From: Palsa-504 sp963753195
GTDB taxonomy: Bacteria; Actinomycetota; Actinomycetes; Streptosporangiales; Streptosporangiaceae
Length of the DNA: 64,000 nt
Assembly (NCBI GenBank): GCA_963753195.1
Contig: CAVWBH010000002.1
Coordinates: forward strand, 62,001-126,000
Direction: 5' to 3'
Shown: positions 32,481-43,149 of the stretch, one piece after another
How positions within the stretch are numbered: position 1 is the first letter of the stretch
How the letters are laid out: every line of letters starts with the position of its first letter
Translations under genes and position numbers: made by a program
Notes under the pieces: generated by a model
The model's input: only the letters and a program-made list of their open reading frames with translations
Told to the model about the DNA's origin: nothing
Database searches by the model: none

Positions 32481-32722
32481 GCAGCTGCCGTACCCGGTCA
32501 TCGGCTGCTTGTTGACGGCTTGCGTGTCGTCAATGGCCGATTGCGTCGTTAGTTTCATCCGGCCCCGAAAGGCCATCCTGGCCACTCACGCACTTTCTGT
32601 CCCGCACGTATTGCACTCCACGGTTCGGTGCCTTATTGCGGACGGCCTGGGTAGCGATTTACGCTGACGGTCATCGGCGTTGACGCCACACCCCGATGGC
32701 CTCGCGCAGGCAGGAGATGTCA

Positions 32723-33835
32723 ATGCGAACGAAGCTCACGGACATGGTGGGGTGCGAATACCCCATCGTCGCTTTCAGCCACTGCCGTGACGTGATCGCG
32801 GCGGTGACCAACGCCGGCGGGTTCGGCATGTTCGGCGCGTCCGGCTATGACCCGGACGAGCTGGACGTGGAGCTGAAGTGGATAGACGACCACACCGGCG
32901 GCCGCGGCTACGGCATTGACGTGCTGATCCCGCTCAAGTTCGCCCCGGGTGATCCGGCCGGCGGCCTGCCCGAGGAGCACCTCCAGTTCATAGACCGGCT
33001 GATGGCGAAGTACGGGGTCCCGGAGCTCCCCGAGGACCAGCGCGAGGCCGTCGAGGCGACTCAGCGCCGGTCAGGCGATCTGGTCTCACGCGCCGCTGAC
33101 CTGTGGGACGTGGGGGCGGCCCATCCGGTGCGGATGTACGCCAGCGCGCTCGGCCCGCCGCCCGCGCGGCTGATCGACAAGGCGCATGAGCAAGGTGCCG
33201 TGGTCGGGGCCCTGGTCGGCGCGGTGGCGCACGCGGTACGGCAGAAGGCGGCCGGGGTCGACTTCGTCGTCGCGCAGGGATACGAGGCCGGCGGGCACTG
33301 CGGCGAGATCACCACCATGGTGCTCGTCCCGGACGTCGTGGACGTGATGGGCGATACGCCGGTGATCGCCGCTGGCGGCATCGCCAGCGGCCGGCAGATG
33401 GCGGCGGCCATGGCCCTGGGCGCGGAAGGAGTCTGGACCGGCTCGGTCTGGCTGACCACCCAGGAGGCTGAGACGCACCCGGTGGTGAAGGAGAAGTTCC
33501 TGGCCGCCACGGCCTCGGACACGGTCAGGTCCCGCTCCAGCACGGGCAAGCCGGCGCGGCAGCTGCGCTCCGCCTGGACTGACGAGTGGGAGGATCCGGC
33601 CAACCCCAGCCCGCTGCCCATGCCACAGCACGGCGAGCTGATCGCCGAGGCGAAGGCCCGGATCAGCCGGTCGGCCCGCAGCACGCCCGGCGCGAAGCAG
33701 CTGGCCAACTACTTCGTCGGGCAGGTGGTGGGGCGGATGAACGCTGTGAAGCCCGCCCGGCAGGTGGTCGAGGAAATGGTGACCGAGTACATCGAGACGA
33801 TGGAGCGGTTCGACAGGCTCAACTCAGCGCAGTAG
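32723..33835 (+). CDS. Nitronate monooxygenase / 2-nitropropane dioxygenase family protein
   Basis: The 370-residue protein is an FMN TIM-barrel enzyme with VTNAGGFGMFGASG near the N-terminus, GVDFVVAQGYEAGGHCGEI (the active-site His loop), and AAGGIASGRQMAAAMALGAEGVWTGS for phosphate binding. The family oxidises nitronates or, in some members, reduces enoyl substrates. I chose the ATG at 32723 with AGGAG about seven bases upstream. It stands alone after a 242-bp gap that shows no other feature. Confidence 0.88.
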   Translation: MRTKLTDMVGCEYPIVAFSHCRDVIAAVTNAGGFGMFGASGYDPDELDVELKWIDDHTGGRGYGIDVLIPLKFAPGDPAGGLPEEHLQFIDRLMAKYGVPELPEDQREAVEATQRRSGDLVSRAADLWDVGAAHPVRMYASALGPPPARLIDKAHEQGAVVGALVGAVAHAVRQKAAGVDFVVAQGYEAGGHCGEITTMVLVPDVVDVMGDTPVIAAGGIASGRQMAAAMALGAEGVWTGSVWLTTQEAETHPVVKEKFLAATASDTVRSRSSTGKPARQLRSAWTDEWEDPANPSPLPMPQHGELIAEAKARISRSARSTPGAKQLANYFVGQVVGRMNAVKPARQVVEEMVTEYIETMERFDRLNSAQ

Positions 33836-33881
33836 GCCCGACGGCCGGCATAAGCCGGGCCCTGCGTGGCAGAAGTACGGG

Positions 33882-34370
33882 ATGCAGCTGCTCGGCATCT
33901 ATCTCAATGATCATCTCGCGGGTGCCACGGCAGGCGCCGCGCTCGCGCACCGGATAGCCAGGACTCATCCGGACCAGGGCGACGGCGGCCGCCTGCGGCG
34001 CCTGGCGGCCGAGGTCGCGCAGGACCGTGCCGCTCTGCTGGACATCATGACCACTCTGGGGATTCCGGTCCGCGCCTACAAGATCGCGGCGGCCTGGGCC
34101 GGTGAGAAGGCGGGGCGGCTGAAGTTCAACGGGCGCTTGCTCACCCGCTCGCCGCTCAGCTTCCTGGTGGAGCTGGAGATGATGCGGCTGGGCGTGGAGG
34201 GCAAAGCCGCGGGCTGGCGGACGCTGCGGACTCTGGCCGACACTGACCAGCGGCTCGACCCGGCACGCCTCGACGAGCTCATCGCCCGCGCCGCGCGCCA
34301 GTCGAAAATGCTCGAAGACCTCCGGGTGGGCGCGGCCGCGGCCATCGGCCGTGACGGCCAGCAGGATTAA
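33882..34370 (+). CDS. Conserved helical hypothetical protein
   Basis: The 162-residue protein is almost entirely helical (LLGIYLNDHLAGATAGAALAHR, then repeated amphipathic helices), without signal or membrane segments. Its make-up resembles ferritin-like helical bundles, but I cannot place metal ligands. It is followed 63 bp later by Dps in the same direction, and a stress-related role is a guess from that neighbour. Confidence 0.65.
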   Translation: MQLLGIYLNDHLAGATAGAALAHRIARTHPDQGDGGRLRRLAAEVAQDRAALLDIMTTLGIPVRAYKIAAAWAGEKAGRLKFNGRLLTRSPLSFLVELEMMRLGVEGKAAGWRTLRTLADTDQRLDPARLDELIARAARQSKMLEDLRVGAAAAIGRDGQQD

Positions 34371-34433
34371 ACCGCGCGGCCGATGGTAGGGGATGACCTC
34401 GCACATACGGGGATCAGCAAGACGGGAAAGGTG

Positions 34434-34997
34434 ATGACCATGGTGGCTTACACCGTGCCGGGACTGAAGAGCGACGACGCCGATCAGCTCGTCGCCGTGC
34501 TGCAGGACCGGCTGAACGCGCTCAACGATCTCGCGCTCACTCTCAAGCACGTGCACTGGAACGTGGTCGGCCCGAACTTCATCGCCGTGCACACCATGCT
34601 CGACCCTCAGGTCGACGCGGTGCGCCTCATGGTCGATGACATCGCAGAACGGATCGCCACGCTCGGCGGGTCGCCGACCGGGACGCCGGGGGCGCTGGTC
34701 GCGCAGCGGGACTGGGACGACTACTCCATCGGCCGGGCCGACACCCAGCAGCACCTGGGCGCGCTCGACGTGGTGTACACCGGGATCATCGAGGCCCACC
34801 GGGTGGCCATCGAGACCACTGAGGACCTGGACCCGGTCACCCAGGACATGCTCATCGGGCAGGGCCGCCAGCTGGAGGAGTTCCACTGGTTCGTACGCGC
34901 CCACCTGGAAACCCCCGAGGGGTCACTGACCACGAAGAACGCCCGGACCGAGAAGGGGGCGGCCGACCAGGCCAGCAAGCGGAAGCAGAAGCGGTAG
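34434..34997 (+). CDS. dps: Dps-family DNA-binding ferritin-like protein
   Basis: The 187-residue protein has the Dps ferroxidase signature: HVHWNVVGPNF, then HTMLDPQVDAVRLMVDDIAERI, with the His/Asp/Glu ligands contributed across dimer interfaces. A C-terminal tail rich in Lys and Arg (ASKRKQKR) could bind DNA. Dps dodecamers store iron and protect DNA from peroxide. The ATG at 34434 follows a GAAAGG site; the open frame begins at 34383. A strong hairpin terminator follows at 35035. Confidence 0.93.
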   Translation: MTMVAYTVPGLKSDDADQLVAVLQDRLNALNDLALTLKHVHWNVVGPNFIAVHTMLDPQVDAVRLMVDDIAERIATLGGSPTGTPGALVAQRDWDDYSIGRADTQQHLGALDVVYTGIIEAHRVAIETTEDLDPVTQDMLIGQGRQLEEFHWFVRAHLETPEGSLTTKNARTEKGAADQASKRKQKR

Positions 34998-35034
34998 CCT
35001 GCCCGGCCCAGCCGAGGGCTGGCCGGCCTTGGCA

Positions 35035-35078
35035 AGGCACCCCGCCGGCCACGGGGGAGGGGATCCGGCGAGGTGCCT
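35035..35078 (+). terminator. Hairpin terminator after dps
   Basis: The arms AGGCACCCCGCCGG (35035-35048) and CCGGCGAGGTGCCT (35065-35078) pair over 13 of 14 positions with a 16-base loop. It stands between convergent genes (dps and the lipoprotein hydrolase) and may serve both. No long T run follows, as is usual in actinomycetes. Confidence 0.7.
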
Positions 35079-35233
35079 CGGGTGCATACCCGGCGCGGCC
35101 CAGAGGGTGTCGCACCGGAGGTAACCAATGAAGATAATGCCCGATAAGCCTGAATACCTAATTATAGTTACCTGTAAGTAACCTGCAGGTCGGCCCGAGT
35201 AAGTCTGACCTTCAGCTGTATGAAGTACGCTGT

Positions 35234-36337
35234 TCAGTTCGGCGGGAGCTGCCCGCCGCTGACGACGGTGGAGAGGTCAGGGCGGTTCCCGGCCTGGGTC
35301 ATGGTGGTCAGCGCGAGCCGGTCGCCGAGCACGTACCGGGCGAAGAACGCGAGGGTGACGCGGGCGACGAGCCGCTCGACGGCGTCGTCTCCCGCGTAGG
35401 GGATCATGTGATCGGCGCCGAACAGGTCCAGGTAGTACCGGGGACCGGCGGTGTCCGCCCGGTACAGCTGCAGGCTCGCGGCGGGCGGGTTGATCGTGTC
35501 CGCGCTGCCCTGCACGTAGAGCACCGGCGGCGCGGCGCCGGCGAAATACGTGCCGGGCATCGGGGGCCACTCGGCTCCGGACAGCACCGCCACGGCCTTC
35601 AGCCGGCGGTCCTGGCAGCACGTGCTGGCCGCCAGGGCAGCCACCGTGTCCCCGCCGTCGGACTGGCCCGCCGCGGCGACCTGGCGCGGATTCAGCCGGC
35701 CCGAGAAGAAGCCGCCAGGCGCCGCGCTGGCCGCCAGCAGCCTGCCGAGCACGTAGGACACGTCCGCCGGCTGGTTGACCAGGTCCGGCTCGTACGCCGC
35801 CGAGCCGACCCGGCAGCTCGTCTGCGGGAAGTCGACCGCGGCGACGACGTAGCCGGCGCTGGCCCAGGTCTGCAGCAGGTGCCCGTAAGTGCCGGGGCAC
35901 TGCATGAAGCCAGGGGCGAACATCAGCAGCGGGAACCGGCCGGGGGCTGGCTGTGACCCCGATGACCCAGGGCTCACCGGATAGTCGACCACCGTCACCA
36001 GCACGCGCTCATCCAGGTGCTGGCCGGTGACTCCGGTGTACGCAGGCTCGGTGAAGGTCAGCTGCCGCTGGCCGACCTGGTACCGGCCGGCCGTGCCCGG
36101 CGCCGGGCGGGCGGTCGCGGTGACGGCCGGACCCGGGCTGGGCCGGGCACTGGCCGCGCTGCGCTGCGGGCTGGCTGAGGAGCGGGCTGCAGCCGGGCTG
36201 GTGGCCGGGGGCGCCGCGCTGTGCCGCGGCGGGCTGCCGCAGCCGGCCGCGAGCACGAGCGCCGCGAGCACGACGGCGGCGCCCGGCCAGGCAGGCCAGG
36301 AACGCCGGAGCTTAGCTCGCCGATTCACCGGTACCAC
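35234..36337 (-). CDS. Secreted lipoprotein, alpha/beta hydrolase (chlorophyllase/PAF-acetylhydrolase-like)
   Basis: The 367-residue protein has a lipoprotein signal with lipobox LAAGC near residue 33, then a Ser/Ala/Pro-rich linker (to about residue 80) and an alpha/beta hydrolase domain. The domain has FAPGF for the oxyanion hole, the nucleophile in AGQSDGG, an Asp in YVQGSADTINPP and the His in FGADHMIPY. It should be anchored outside the membrane and cleave esters. It is convergent with dps. An AT-rich patch with small dyads (35151-35195) beyond its 3' end has no explanation. Confidence 0.87.
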   Translation of the reverse strand: MVPVNRRAKLRRSWPAWPGAAVVLAALVLAAGCGSPPRHSAAPPATSPAAARSSASPQRSAASARPSPGPAVTATARPAPGTAGRYQVGQRQLTFTEPAYTGVTGQHLDERVLVTVVDYPVSPGSSGSQPAPGRFPLLMFAPGFMQCPGTYGHLLQTWASAGYVVAAVDFPQTSCRVGSAAYEPDLVNQPADVSYVLGRLLAASAAPGGFFSGRLNPRQVAAAGQSDGGDTVAALAASTCCQDRRLKAVAVLSGAEWPPMPGTYFAGAAPPVLYVQGSADTINPPAASLQLYRADTAGPRYYLDLFGADHMIPYAGDDAVERLVARVTLAFFARYVLGDRLALTTMTQAGNRPDLSTVVSGGQLPPN

Positions 36338-36413
36338 CGCCGCATCCTAGCCGCCGGGGGGCTCGCCGCGCAGGAGCGGCGGTCCGGGCCGGCTTACGCG
36401 GCCATCAATCTCC

Positions 36414-36448
36414 TTAGCAAAGCTAATGATATACTTGCCTGTCGGCAA
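36414..36448 (+). promoter_or_regulatory. Promoter with two small dyads upstream of the MFS exporter
   Basis: TTAGC-AAA-GCTAA (36414-36426) and TTGCC-TGTC-GGCAA (36435-36448) flank a -10-like TATACT in an AT-rich stretch 26-60 bp before the GTG at 36474. The first dyad recalls, but does not match, an iron-regulator (IdeR/DmdR) box. A repressor-controlled promoter is likely. Confidence 0.45.
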
Positions 36449-37774
36449 CTAATTCTTCACGGACGGGGCACTCGTGCGTCACGGTAGCGTCCGGCTGCGG
36501 CCGCAGCAGATGATCTCATCGCTGCGCCAGCGCAACTACCGGCTGTTCTTCTTCGGCCAGCTGGTCTCGGTGGCCGGCACCTGGATGCAGACCGTGGCGC
36601 AGTCGTTCCTGGTCCTGGAGCTCACCCACAGCGGGACCCAGCTCGGCCTGGTCACCGCGGCCAGGTTCCTGCCCATGTTCGCCTTCGGGCCGCTCGGCGG
36701 CGTGTTCGCGGACCGGATGGACAAACAGCGGGTGCTCTACGTCACCCAATCCCTGGCCGGGCTGCTGGCCGGGGCGTTCGCCATCCTGGTCGCGACGCAC
36801 AGCATCCGGCTGTGGATCGTCTACCTGCTGGCCCTTGCGCTCGGCTTCGTCAACGTGTTTGACAACCCGGCCCGGCAGAGCTTCATCGCCGAGATGGTCT
36901 CGGCGAAGGACCTGCCGAACGCGGTGATGCTCAACTCGGTGGCCATGAACATGGCCCGGGTGTTCGGCGCGGCGCTGGCCGGCGTGATCGCCGCGACCAT
37001 CGGGCTGGCCCTGTGCTTCGCGTGCAACGCGATCTCGTTCGGGGCGGTGCTGATCTCGCTGGCCGCGATGCGCCGGTCGGAGCTGTTCCCGGCCAAGCGG
37101 GTGGCCCGGGAAAAGGGGCAGGTCCGGCAGGGCCTGCGCTACGTGCGGGCCACGCCCGAGCTGCTCATCCCGCTGCTGATGATCGCGGTGATCGGCACGC
37201 TGGCGTGGGAATTCCAGGTCACGCTGCCGCTCATGGCCAGCAAGGTGTTCCACGGCGGGACGGCCGCCTACGGCGTGATGGCCTCGGTCATGGGCGCCGG
37301 GGCGGCCGTCGGCGGCCTCATCTCGGCCGGCCGGGCGACACCCCGTGCGCGCACGATGTGCCTGGCCGCCATCGGCTGGGGCATCGCCATCCTGGCCGCG
37401 GCCGCCGCCCCGAGCCTGGCCCTGGAGCTGGTGGCACTGGTGTTCGTCGGGTACGGGAGCATTTCCTTCAACTCGCTGGCCAAGACCACCCTCCAGCTCG
37501 CGGCCACGCCGAGCATGCGCGGGCGGGTCATGGCCCTGTGGGCGCTGGCCTGGCTCGGCTCGACTCCCGTCGGCGGCCCCATCGTGGGCTGGACGGCCCA
37601 GGTGGCCGGCGCCCGGTGGTCGCTGGTGGTCGGCGGCGTGGCCTGCCTGCTGTGCGGCATCGCGGCCCTGCCCGTGCTCCGCCGGGTCGACCGCAGGGCG
37701 GCGGAGCAGCGTTCCGATGAACGCGATTTGATGAATGGAGCCAGCCAGGCGGGCCAGTCACCGACAATTGGGGC

Positions 37775-38667
<893 letters not shown>

Positions 38668-38674
<7 letters not shown>

Positions 38675-39276
38675 CCGGCGACGGTCTCGGCCAGGCGGCC
38701 CGGGTAGAACGTCCGGGCCGCCTCGAGCACCTCGTCCAGGCCGGGCCACCACGGGCCATGCCGCAGCGACCCCAGGGCCTGCAGGACGCCTGCGGCCTGC
38801 TGGGCGGGCTCGGCCGCGGCGACGACCGCCACCCGCCGCGGCCGGGCCGATCGCAGCGGGCCGAGGTAGAAGTCCGGCCCCAGGTCCGCGTCCTGGCCGC
38901 CCGCGGCATCGCCGGTAGCCAGGACCAGGTAGTAATCGGGCAGCTCGAACCGGCCCGCCCGCCAGGCGGCCACGGCCTTGGCCGCCTCCAGCTCGAAGGC
39001 GACCGGACCCGGCTGCCGCGAGACGTCCCACATCGCCTGCCAGCTGGCCGCCACCGCCGCCAGCGGGTCGGCCGGGACCAGCACGTAGGGGGCGGTGGAC
39101 CGGGCTGCCCGGCTCAGCGCCCCGGCGGCCGCCTCGAACCCGTCGCCGTCGGCGGCCGGGCCGGCGGGCGCGGCCGGGCGGATCAGGTTCACGTTCATCG
39201 ACCGGTCCACGGCGGCCAGGATCTCGGCCGGGACCGGGCCGGCCAGGACCACCACGGTCGAGGCGTTGCGTCGCAT
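38668..39276 (-). CDS. Hypothetical protein, 202 residues
   Basis: A soluble Ala-rich protein with a possible Rossmann-like start (STVVVLAGPVPAEILAAVDR) and a C-terminal helix (WWPGLDEVLEAARTFYPGRL). No motif assigns a function. It is last of three leftward genes (GNAT, hypothetical, this one) with short gaps, so it is probably co-transcribed with the acetyltransferase at 40297. Confidence 0.6.
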
Positions 39277-39293
39277 CGGCGCTCCCCCTCCGG

Positions 39294-39677
39294 TTACTTG
39301 CCGGCCAGGGTCTGGACGACCAGTTCACCGTCAAGCTCGTCACGGGTGATTCCCCAGGCCCGGATCAACGCCGCGGCCCGGGTAATGGCCTGCTCCCTGG
39401 TCAGCAGCCCCTTCCCGTCCGCTGACCCGATGATCGCCTCGGCCAGGGTGAGCGCCTCCTCCCGGTCCAGCCGGATGTTGACCTGCGGCCGGCCGCCCTT
39501 GCTCACCTCAAGCCACGTCATGCGACGGCGGCCGCTCCACCGGAAGCCGGGACCGTACAGCTCATCCTGAGCCATCCGCACGGTCCCCCTGGACTCCTCG
39601 AGGGTGCGGCCGCCGCCGGCCGGGACGGCTATCCCGGACACGGTGACGGACCGGCGCATACCGTCATCTGCGCTCAT
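39294..39677 (-). CDS. Hypothetical protein, 127 residues
   Basis: A small basic protein with a central beta-rich part (RRRMTWLEVSKGGRPQVNIRLDREEAL) and helices after it. There are no cysteines and no signal. A good ribosome site (GGAAGGA) lies six bases before the ATG. It sits between the GNAT gene (2 bp gap) and the hypothetical gene at 39276 (17 bp gap). I do not recognise the family. Confidence 0.65.
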   Translation of the reverse strand: MSADDGMRRSVTVSGIAVPAGGGRTLEESRGTVRMAQDELYGPGFRWSGRRRMTWLEVSKGGRPQVNIRLDREEALTLAEAIIGSADGKGLLTREQAITRAAALIRAWGITRDELDGELVVQTLAGK

Positions 39678-39679
39678 CG

Positions 39680-40297
39680 TCAGTCCTTCCGTCTAGTTCT
39701 GATCGGTGCAACCGTCCCGTCATCGGCTGGATTCCAGGGCCCGGGGCACGCACCACGTTTCGTTAGGTATAAAGCCGAACGGAGCGTGGTGAGCAGTACG
39801 TCGGCCACCTGCTCGCCGCCGGCGTCATCGCGGGTCCGGGCCACCTTGCGCCAGCCCCAGCTCCGGAAGGCGTGCTGCGCCGGGGCGGCGGCTGGCGCGA
39901 GCACGGCCGTCGCCCGTTCCTCGGGCCGGCTGCGCAGGATCAGGTCATGCAGGTCCCGGCCGATGCCCTGCCGCCGCCAGGACGCGCGCACCGCCAGGTC
40001 GGCCAGGGCGAACGTGCGGCCGGGGTGCTCGGCCGTGACCTCGTCGGGCAGCGGGGCGGTCAGCTCGCGCCACCAGGACGTCGACGGCCGCAGCGGCATC
40101 CCGAACGCGTAGCCGACCAGGTAGCCGCCGTTGCGGGCCTCGGCCAGGACGAAGCCCGGCTGGCGGCGCTGGACCCGGAACCGGCCGGCGAAGACGCCGT
40201 CGTCCGGCCCGTACACCTCGGCCCGCAGGGCCTGCAGCTCGTCGGCATCAGCCGACGCCTGCGCGCCGTCGAGCAGCTGGATCGAGATGTCGGCCAC
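39680..40297 (-). CDS. GNAT-family acetyltransferase
   Basis: The 205-residue protein has the GNAT acetyl-CoA segment LADLAVRASWRRQGIGRDLHDLIL (V/I-x-x-x-x-R-x-x-G-I/L-G) and the beta strands before it (GYLVGYAFG). The last roughly 25 residues are a Pro/Arg-rich tail. It heads a three-gene leftward run and is divergent from a second GNAT gene at 40333. Substrate unknown. Confidence 0.82.
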   Translation of the reverse strand: MADISIQLLDGAQASADADELQALRAEVYGPDDGVFAGRFRVQRRQPGFVLAEARNGGYLVGYAFGMPLRPSTSWWRELTAPLPDEVTAEHPGRTFALADLAVRASWRRQGIGRDLHDLILRSRPEERATAVLAPAAAPAQHAFRSWGWRKVARTRDDAGGEQVADVLLTTLRSALYLTKRGACPGPWNPADDGTVAPIRTRRKD

Positions 40298-40332
40298 GGA
40301 TCACGATATCGGAGGGTTAGGCTTGCTCCGTC

Positions 40333-40788
40333 GTGAGCTTCGTACCGGATGACTTCGCCGTGCCGCGGGAGCTGGTCACCGCGGTGTTCCGGCTGGAGCC
40401 GCTCGGCCCGGAGCACAACGAGGGTGATTACCGGGCCTGGATGTCGAGCGTCGAGCACATCAGGGCCACCCCGGGGTGGGCGGGCCGGTCGTGGCCGCGG
40501 CCGGACATGACGCTGGCGGAGAACCTGGGCGACTTGCAGGAGCACGCCGCGGATTTCGCCGGGCGCGCGGGGTTCACGTACACGGTGCGGGCCCGGGACA
40601 GCGCCGAGATCATCGGCTGCGTGTACATCTACCCCGCGGCTGACGGGGCGGGCGGGGCAGACGTGCGGTCCTGGGTCAGCGCGGAGCGGGCCTCGCTGGA
40701 CGTCCCGCTGCATGCGGCCGTCACGGCCTGGCTGCTCTCCGCGTGGCCTTTCACCGCGGTCAGCTACGCGCCGCGGCCCGTTTCATGA
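40333..40788 (+). CDS. GNAT-like N-acetyltransferase (short)
   Basis: The 151-residue protein resembles GNAT proteins with a long N-terminal part (FRLEPLGPEHNEGDYRAWMSSVEHI) and the beta strands around YTVRARDSAEIIGCVYIYP. The acetyl-CoA glycine loop is poorly conserved (WVSAERASLDVPLHAAVT), so activity is uncertain. The start is GTG 40333. It is divergent from the GNAT gene at 40297 and convergent with the DUF4139 gene. Confidence 0.7.
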   Translation: MSFVPDDFAVPRELVTAVFRLEPLGPEHNEGDYRAWMSSVEHIRATPGWAGRSWPRPDMTLAENLGDLQEHAADFAGRAGFTYTVRARDSAEIIGCVYIYPAADGAGGADVRSWVSAERASLDVPLHAAVTAWLLSAWPFTAVSYAPRPVS

Positions 40789-40799
40789 AGCGGGGCGGG

Positions 40800-42404
40800 T
40801 TAGAGGCCGGCGACGGTGAGGCTGGCGGGGTGCTCGACGGTGAAGCGGTAGCGGATGGTGGCGGACTGGCCGGGATCCAGGGTCAGGTCCCAGGTGAGCT
40901 CGCCCAGGTCGGTCTGGCCGGCCGGGTTCGGGGCGGTTTCGCGCAGCCGCACCTTGATGTCGGCGTCGGCTGAGGTCGGGATGTGGTCGTGGACACTGAT
41001 CCGGGCCTGGTTGGGGCGGTGGTTTTCCACCGTGATCTCGTACGCCACGTCGATGGTGCGGGTGCCGCCGATCATGGCCTTGCTCGCGGCGCGCCTGCGG
41101 AGCTGGCGTTCCACCCGGATCTGGTCATCGACCCCGAGCTGCAGTTCGAACTCCTCGCCCGCGGCGACGGTGTCCAGGGACGTCTCCCCCACGAACCCGG
41201 TGCCGTGGAAGACGCGGGCCGGGCCGGGTAGCAGCAGCAACGCGGAGGTGTTGGTGACGGTGGCCCGCGCGTACGCCTCGGGGGCGAGAACCGGGACCGC
41301 GAGGTGGTCGAGCTGGGCGTCGAGCTCAAGCCGGGCCACCGCGGTCTTGTACGGCTCGCCGTCGGCGGGCACGGCCAGCGGGCGCTGCACCTGGTAGACC
41401 AGGCCTGCCCCGGCCTCGCCAGGCTCGGCCGTCAGGTGCGGGGCCTCCGGCAGGGGCGCCGGGGCACCGGCCGCGGCCGCGAAGGCACCCGCGACCGGAG
41501 CGGGGCCCGGTCCGGCGGCCCCGGGGGCCCCTTCGGCCATCCGCGCCATGGCCCGGTGGACCGGAGGCGGGACGGGCCGGACGCGTTCGATGTACCAGGG
41601 GTCCAGTTCGGGCAGGGCCTGGTACAGCCCGCGCCGCGTGGTGGACAAGACCAGCTCGACGGGGGGCCAGTCTTCTCCGCTCTGCTGCCTGACCTCGGCC
41701 AGGTAGCTGACGGCCAGCTGCTCGCCGTCCAGGGTCAGGTCATACAGCGGCCGCCAGGAAGCGCCCGGCACGTGGTAGGAGACCTCGACCTCGGCCGCCG
41801 TCGCAGCCGACGCCTCAATGGTCGCGGACACCTCGGTGAACGCCACCACGCCGCCGGCCCGCCGTTCGGCGTCCTGCAGGCGCTGCTCGGCGGCTTCGAG
41901 CTCGCGGCGGGCGGCGCGGCGGCGCGCAGCGATCTCGCGGCGGCGGCCGAGCGTGGCCGCGGTGTCGGCGGACAGGTGGCCGGCCATCCCGGCCAGGTCG
42001 TCCTGGCTGGCGCGGCCGAAGCTCATCGCCCGCGCCAGCGCCGTGGCGGCCGCCTCGGACAGGTGGCTGAGGAAGGCCAGCCGCGCTTGCTCGGCGGTGT
42101 CCTCGTCGTCGAGCTCCTGGACCTGGTCGCGGCACCGGTCGACGTCCGAACGCAGCTGCGCGGCCTGTTCGCGCAGCGGATCGGTCCGGTAGCGGCGGTG
42201 CACCTCCACGTCCAGCAGGGCCAGGCCGCCGCCGCGGGCGGCGACGCGGACCGAGGCCGGGTCCACGCTGGCGGGCAGCCCGCCGATCACGACCGGCCCC
42301 AGCCCGGGTGCCACGCGCGCCAGGCCGCGGCGCTGGACCCGGGCGCCCTCCCGGAAGACGGTCACCGCCACGATCGGCGCGTCAACTCCGGTGTCCTCCG
42401 CCAT
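40800..42404 (-). CDS. DUF4139 / mucoidy-inhibitor-A-like protein
   Basis: The 534-residue protein starts with the DUF4140 domain (IVAVTVFREGARVQRRGLARV), has a coiled-coil middle (about residues 75-175, Arg/Glu/Ala-rich), and then the DUF4139 beta domain (EVEVSYHVPGASWRPLYDL, LVLSTTRRGL, FELQLGVDDQIRVERQL). It ends with DLTLDPGQSATIRYRFTVEHP. An Ala/Pro-rich insert lies near residue 340. There is no signal peptide. The ATG at 42404 has AGAGGAG eight bases upstream. The function of this family is not established. Confidence 0.85.
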   Translation of the reverse strand: MAEDTGVDAPIVAVTVFREGARVQRRGLARVAPGLGPVVIGGLPASVDPASVRVAARGGGLALLDVEVHRRYRTDPLREQAAQLRSDVDRCRDQVQELDDEDTAEQARLAFLSHLSEAAATALARAMSFGRASQDDLAGMAGHLSADTAATLGRRREIAARRRAARRELEAAEQRLQDAERRAGGVVAFTEVSATIEASAATAAEVEVSYHVPGASWRPLYDLTLDGEQLAVSYLAEVRQQSGEDWPPVELVLSTTRRGLYQALPELDPWYIERVRPVPPPVHRAMARMAEGAPGAAGPGPAPVAGAFAAAAGAPAPLPEAPHLTAEPGEAGAGLVYQVQRPLAVPADGEPYKTAVARLELDAQLDHLAVPVLAPEAYARATVTNTSALLLLPGPARVFHGTGFVGETSLDTVAAGEEFELQLGVDDQIRVERQLRRRAASKAMIGGTRTIDVAYEITVENHRPNQARISVHDHIPTSADADIKVRLRETAPNPAGQTDLGELTWDLTLDPGQSATIRYRFTVEHPASLTVAGL

Positions 42405-42466
42405 GCGCCTGTCTCCTCTGGTCGCCGAGATCCCCATGATGCCGCAGCCTGCCGGATAATGCTCTG

Positions 42467-43105
42467 GTGGCCGACACAGCAGCCGACGCGGTGCGCCGGA
42501 TCGGGATGAAGCTCGCCGCGCTGGGCCAGACCGGCCTGGCCTTCGGCAACAGCGACTATGACCTGGACCGGTACCGGCAGGTGAGCGCGCTGGCCGCGGA
42601 GCTGCTGGCGGTGGCCAGCGGCCATCCGGCGGCCGAGCTCGCGGCCGAGCTGGGCCGTGACTTCGGCTACGTGACACCGAAAGTCGACGTGCGCGGGGCG
42701 ATCTTCGACGATCACGAGCGGGTGCTGCTCATGCGCGAGAAGACCGACGGCCGGTGGTCACTGCCGGGCGGCTGGGCCGATCCGGGCGACACGCCGTCGG
42801 CGGCGGTCACCCGGGAGATCCGGGAGGAGACCGGCTATCACAGCTCGGCGGTGAAGCTGATCGGCTGCTGGGACCGCGACGTGCAGGGCCATGTGCCGGC
42901 GCTGCCGGTGAGCGTGTTCAAGCTGTTCTTCCTGTGCCGCCGGGACGGCGCGATGCAGCCGCCGTCGCCGCTGGAGACCCTCGAGGTCGGGTGGTTCGGC
43001 CTGGATGAGCTGCCGCCGCTGTCGCTGGGCCGGGTCAACCGCCGGGAAATCGAGCGGGCCCTGGCCCACCACCGGGATCCCTCGCTGCCCACCGAGTTCG
43101 ACTAG
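42467..43105 (+). CDS. Nudix hydrolase with N-terminal NUDIX_N-like domain
   Basis: The 212-residue protein has a helical N-terminal domain (about residues 1-65) and a Nudix domain whose box reads GWADPGDTPSAAVTREIREETGY (GX5EX7REUXEEXGU with Asp in place of the first Glu). The REIREET part that binds metal is intact. Family members with this N-terminus hydrolyse ADP-ribose or other nucleoside diphosphate derivatives. It is divergent from the DUF4139 gene with a 62-bp gap. Confidence 0.88.
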   Translation: MADTAADAVRRIGMKLAALGQTGLAFGNSDYDLDRYRQVSALAAELLAVASGHPAAELAAELGRDFGYVTPKVDVRGAIFDDHERVLLMREKTDGRWSLPGGWADPGDTPSAAVTREIREETGYHSSAVKLIGCWDRDVQGHVPALPVSVFKLFFLCRRDGAMQPPSPLETLEVGWFGLDELPPLSLGRVNRREIERALAHHRDPSLPTEFD

Positions 43106-43149
43106 CCGACGGGTCAGCATCGCAATGTCCGCCTGATCCTCGGGCTGGC

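Noticed and set aside
36414..36426. An iron-regulator (IdeR/DmdR) box before the EntS-like exporter
   Set aside because: TTAGC-AAA-GCTAA has the wrong spacing and lacks the outer CCTAA arm of the consensus.
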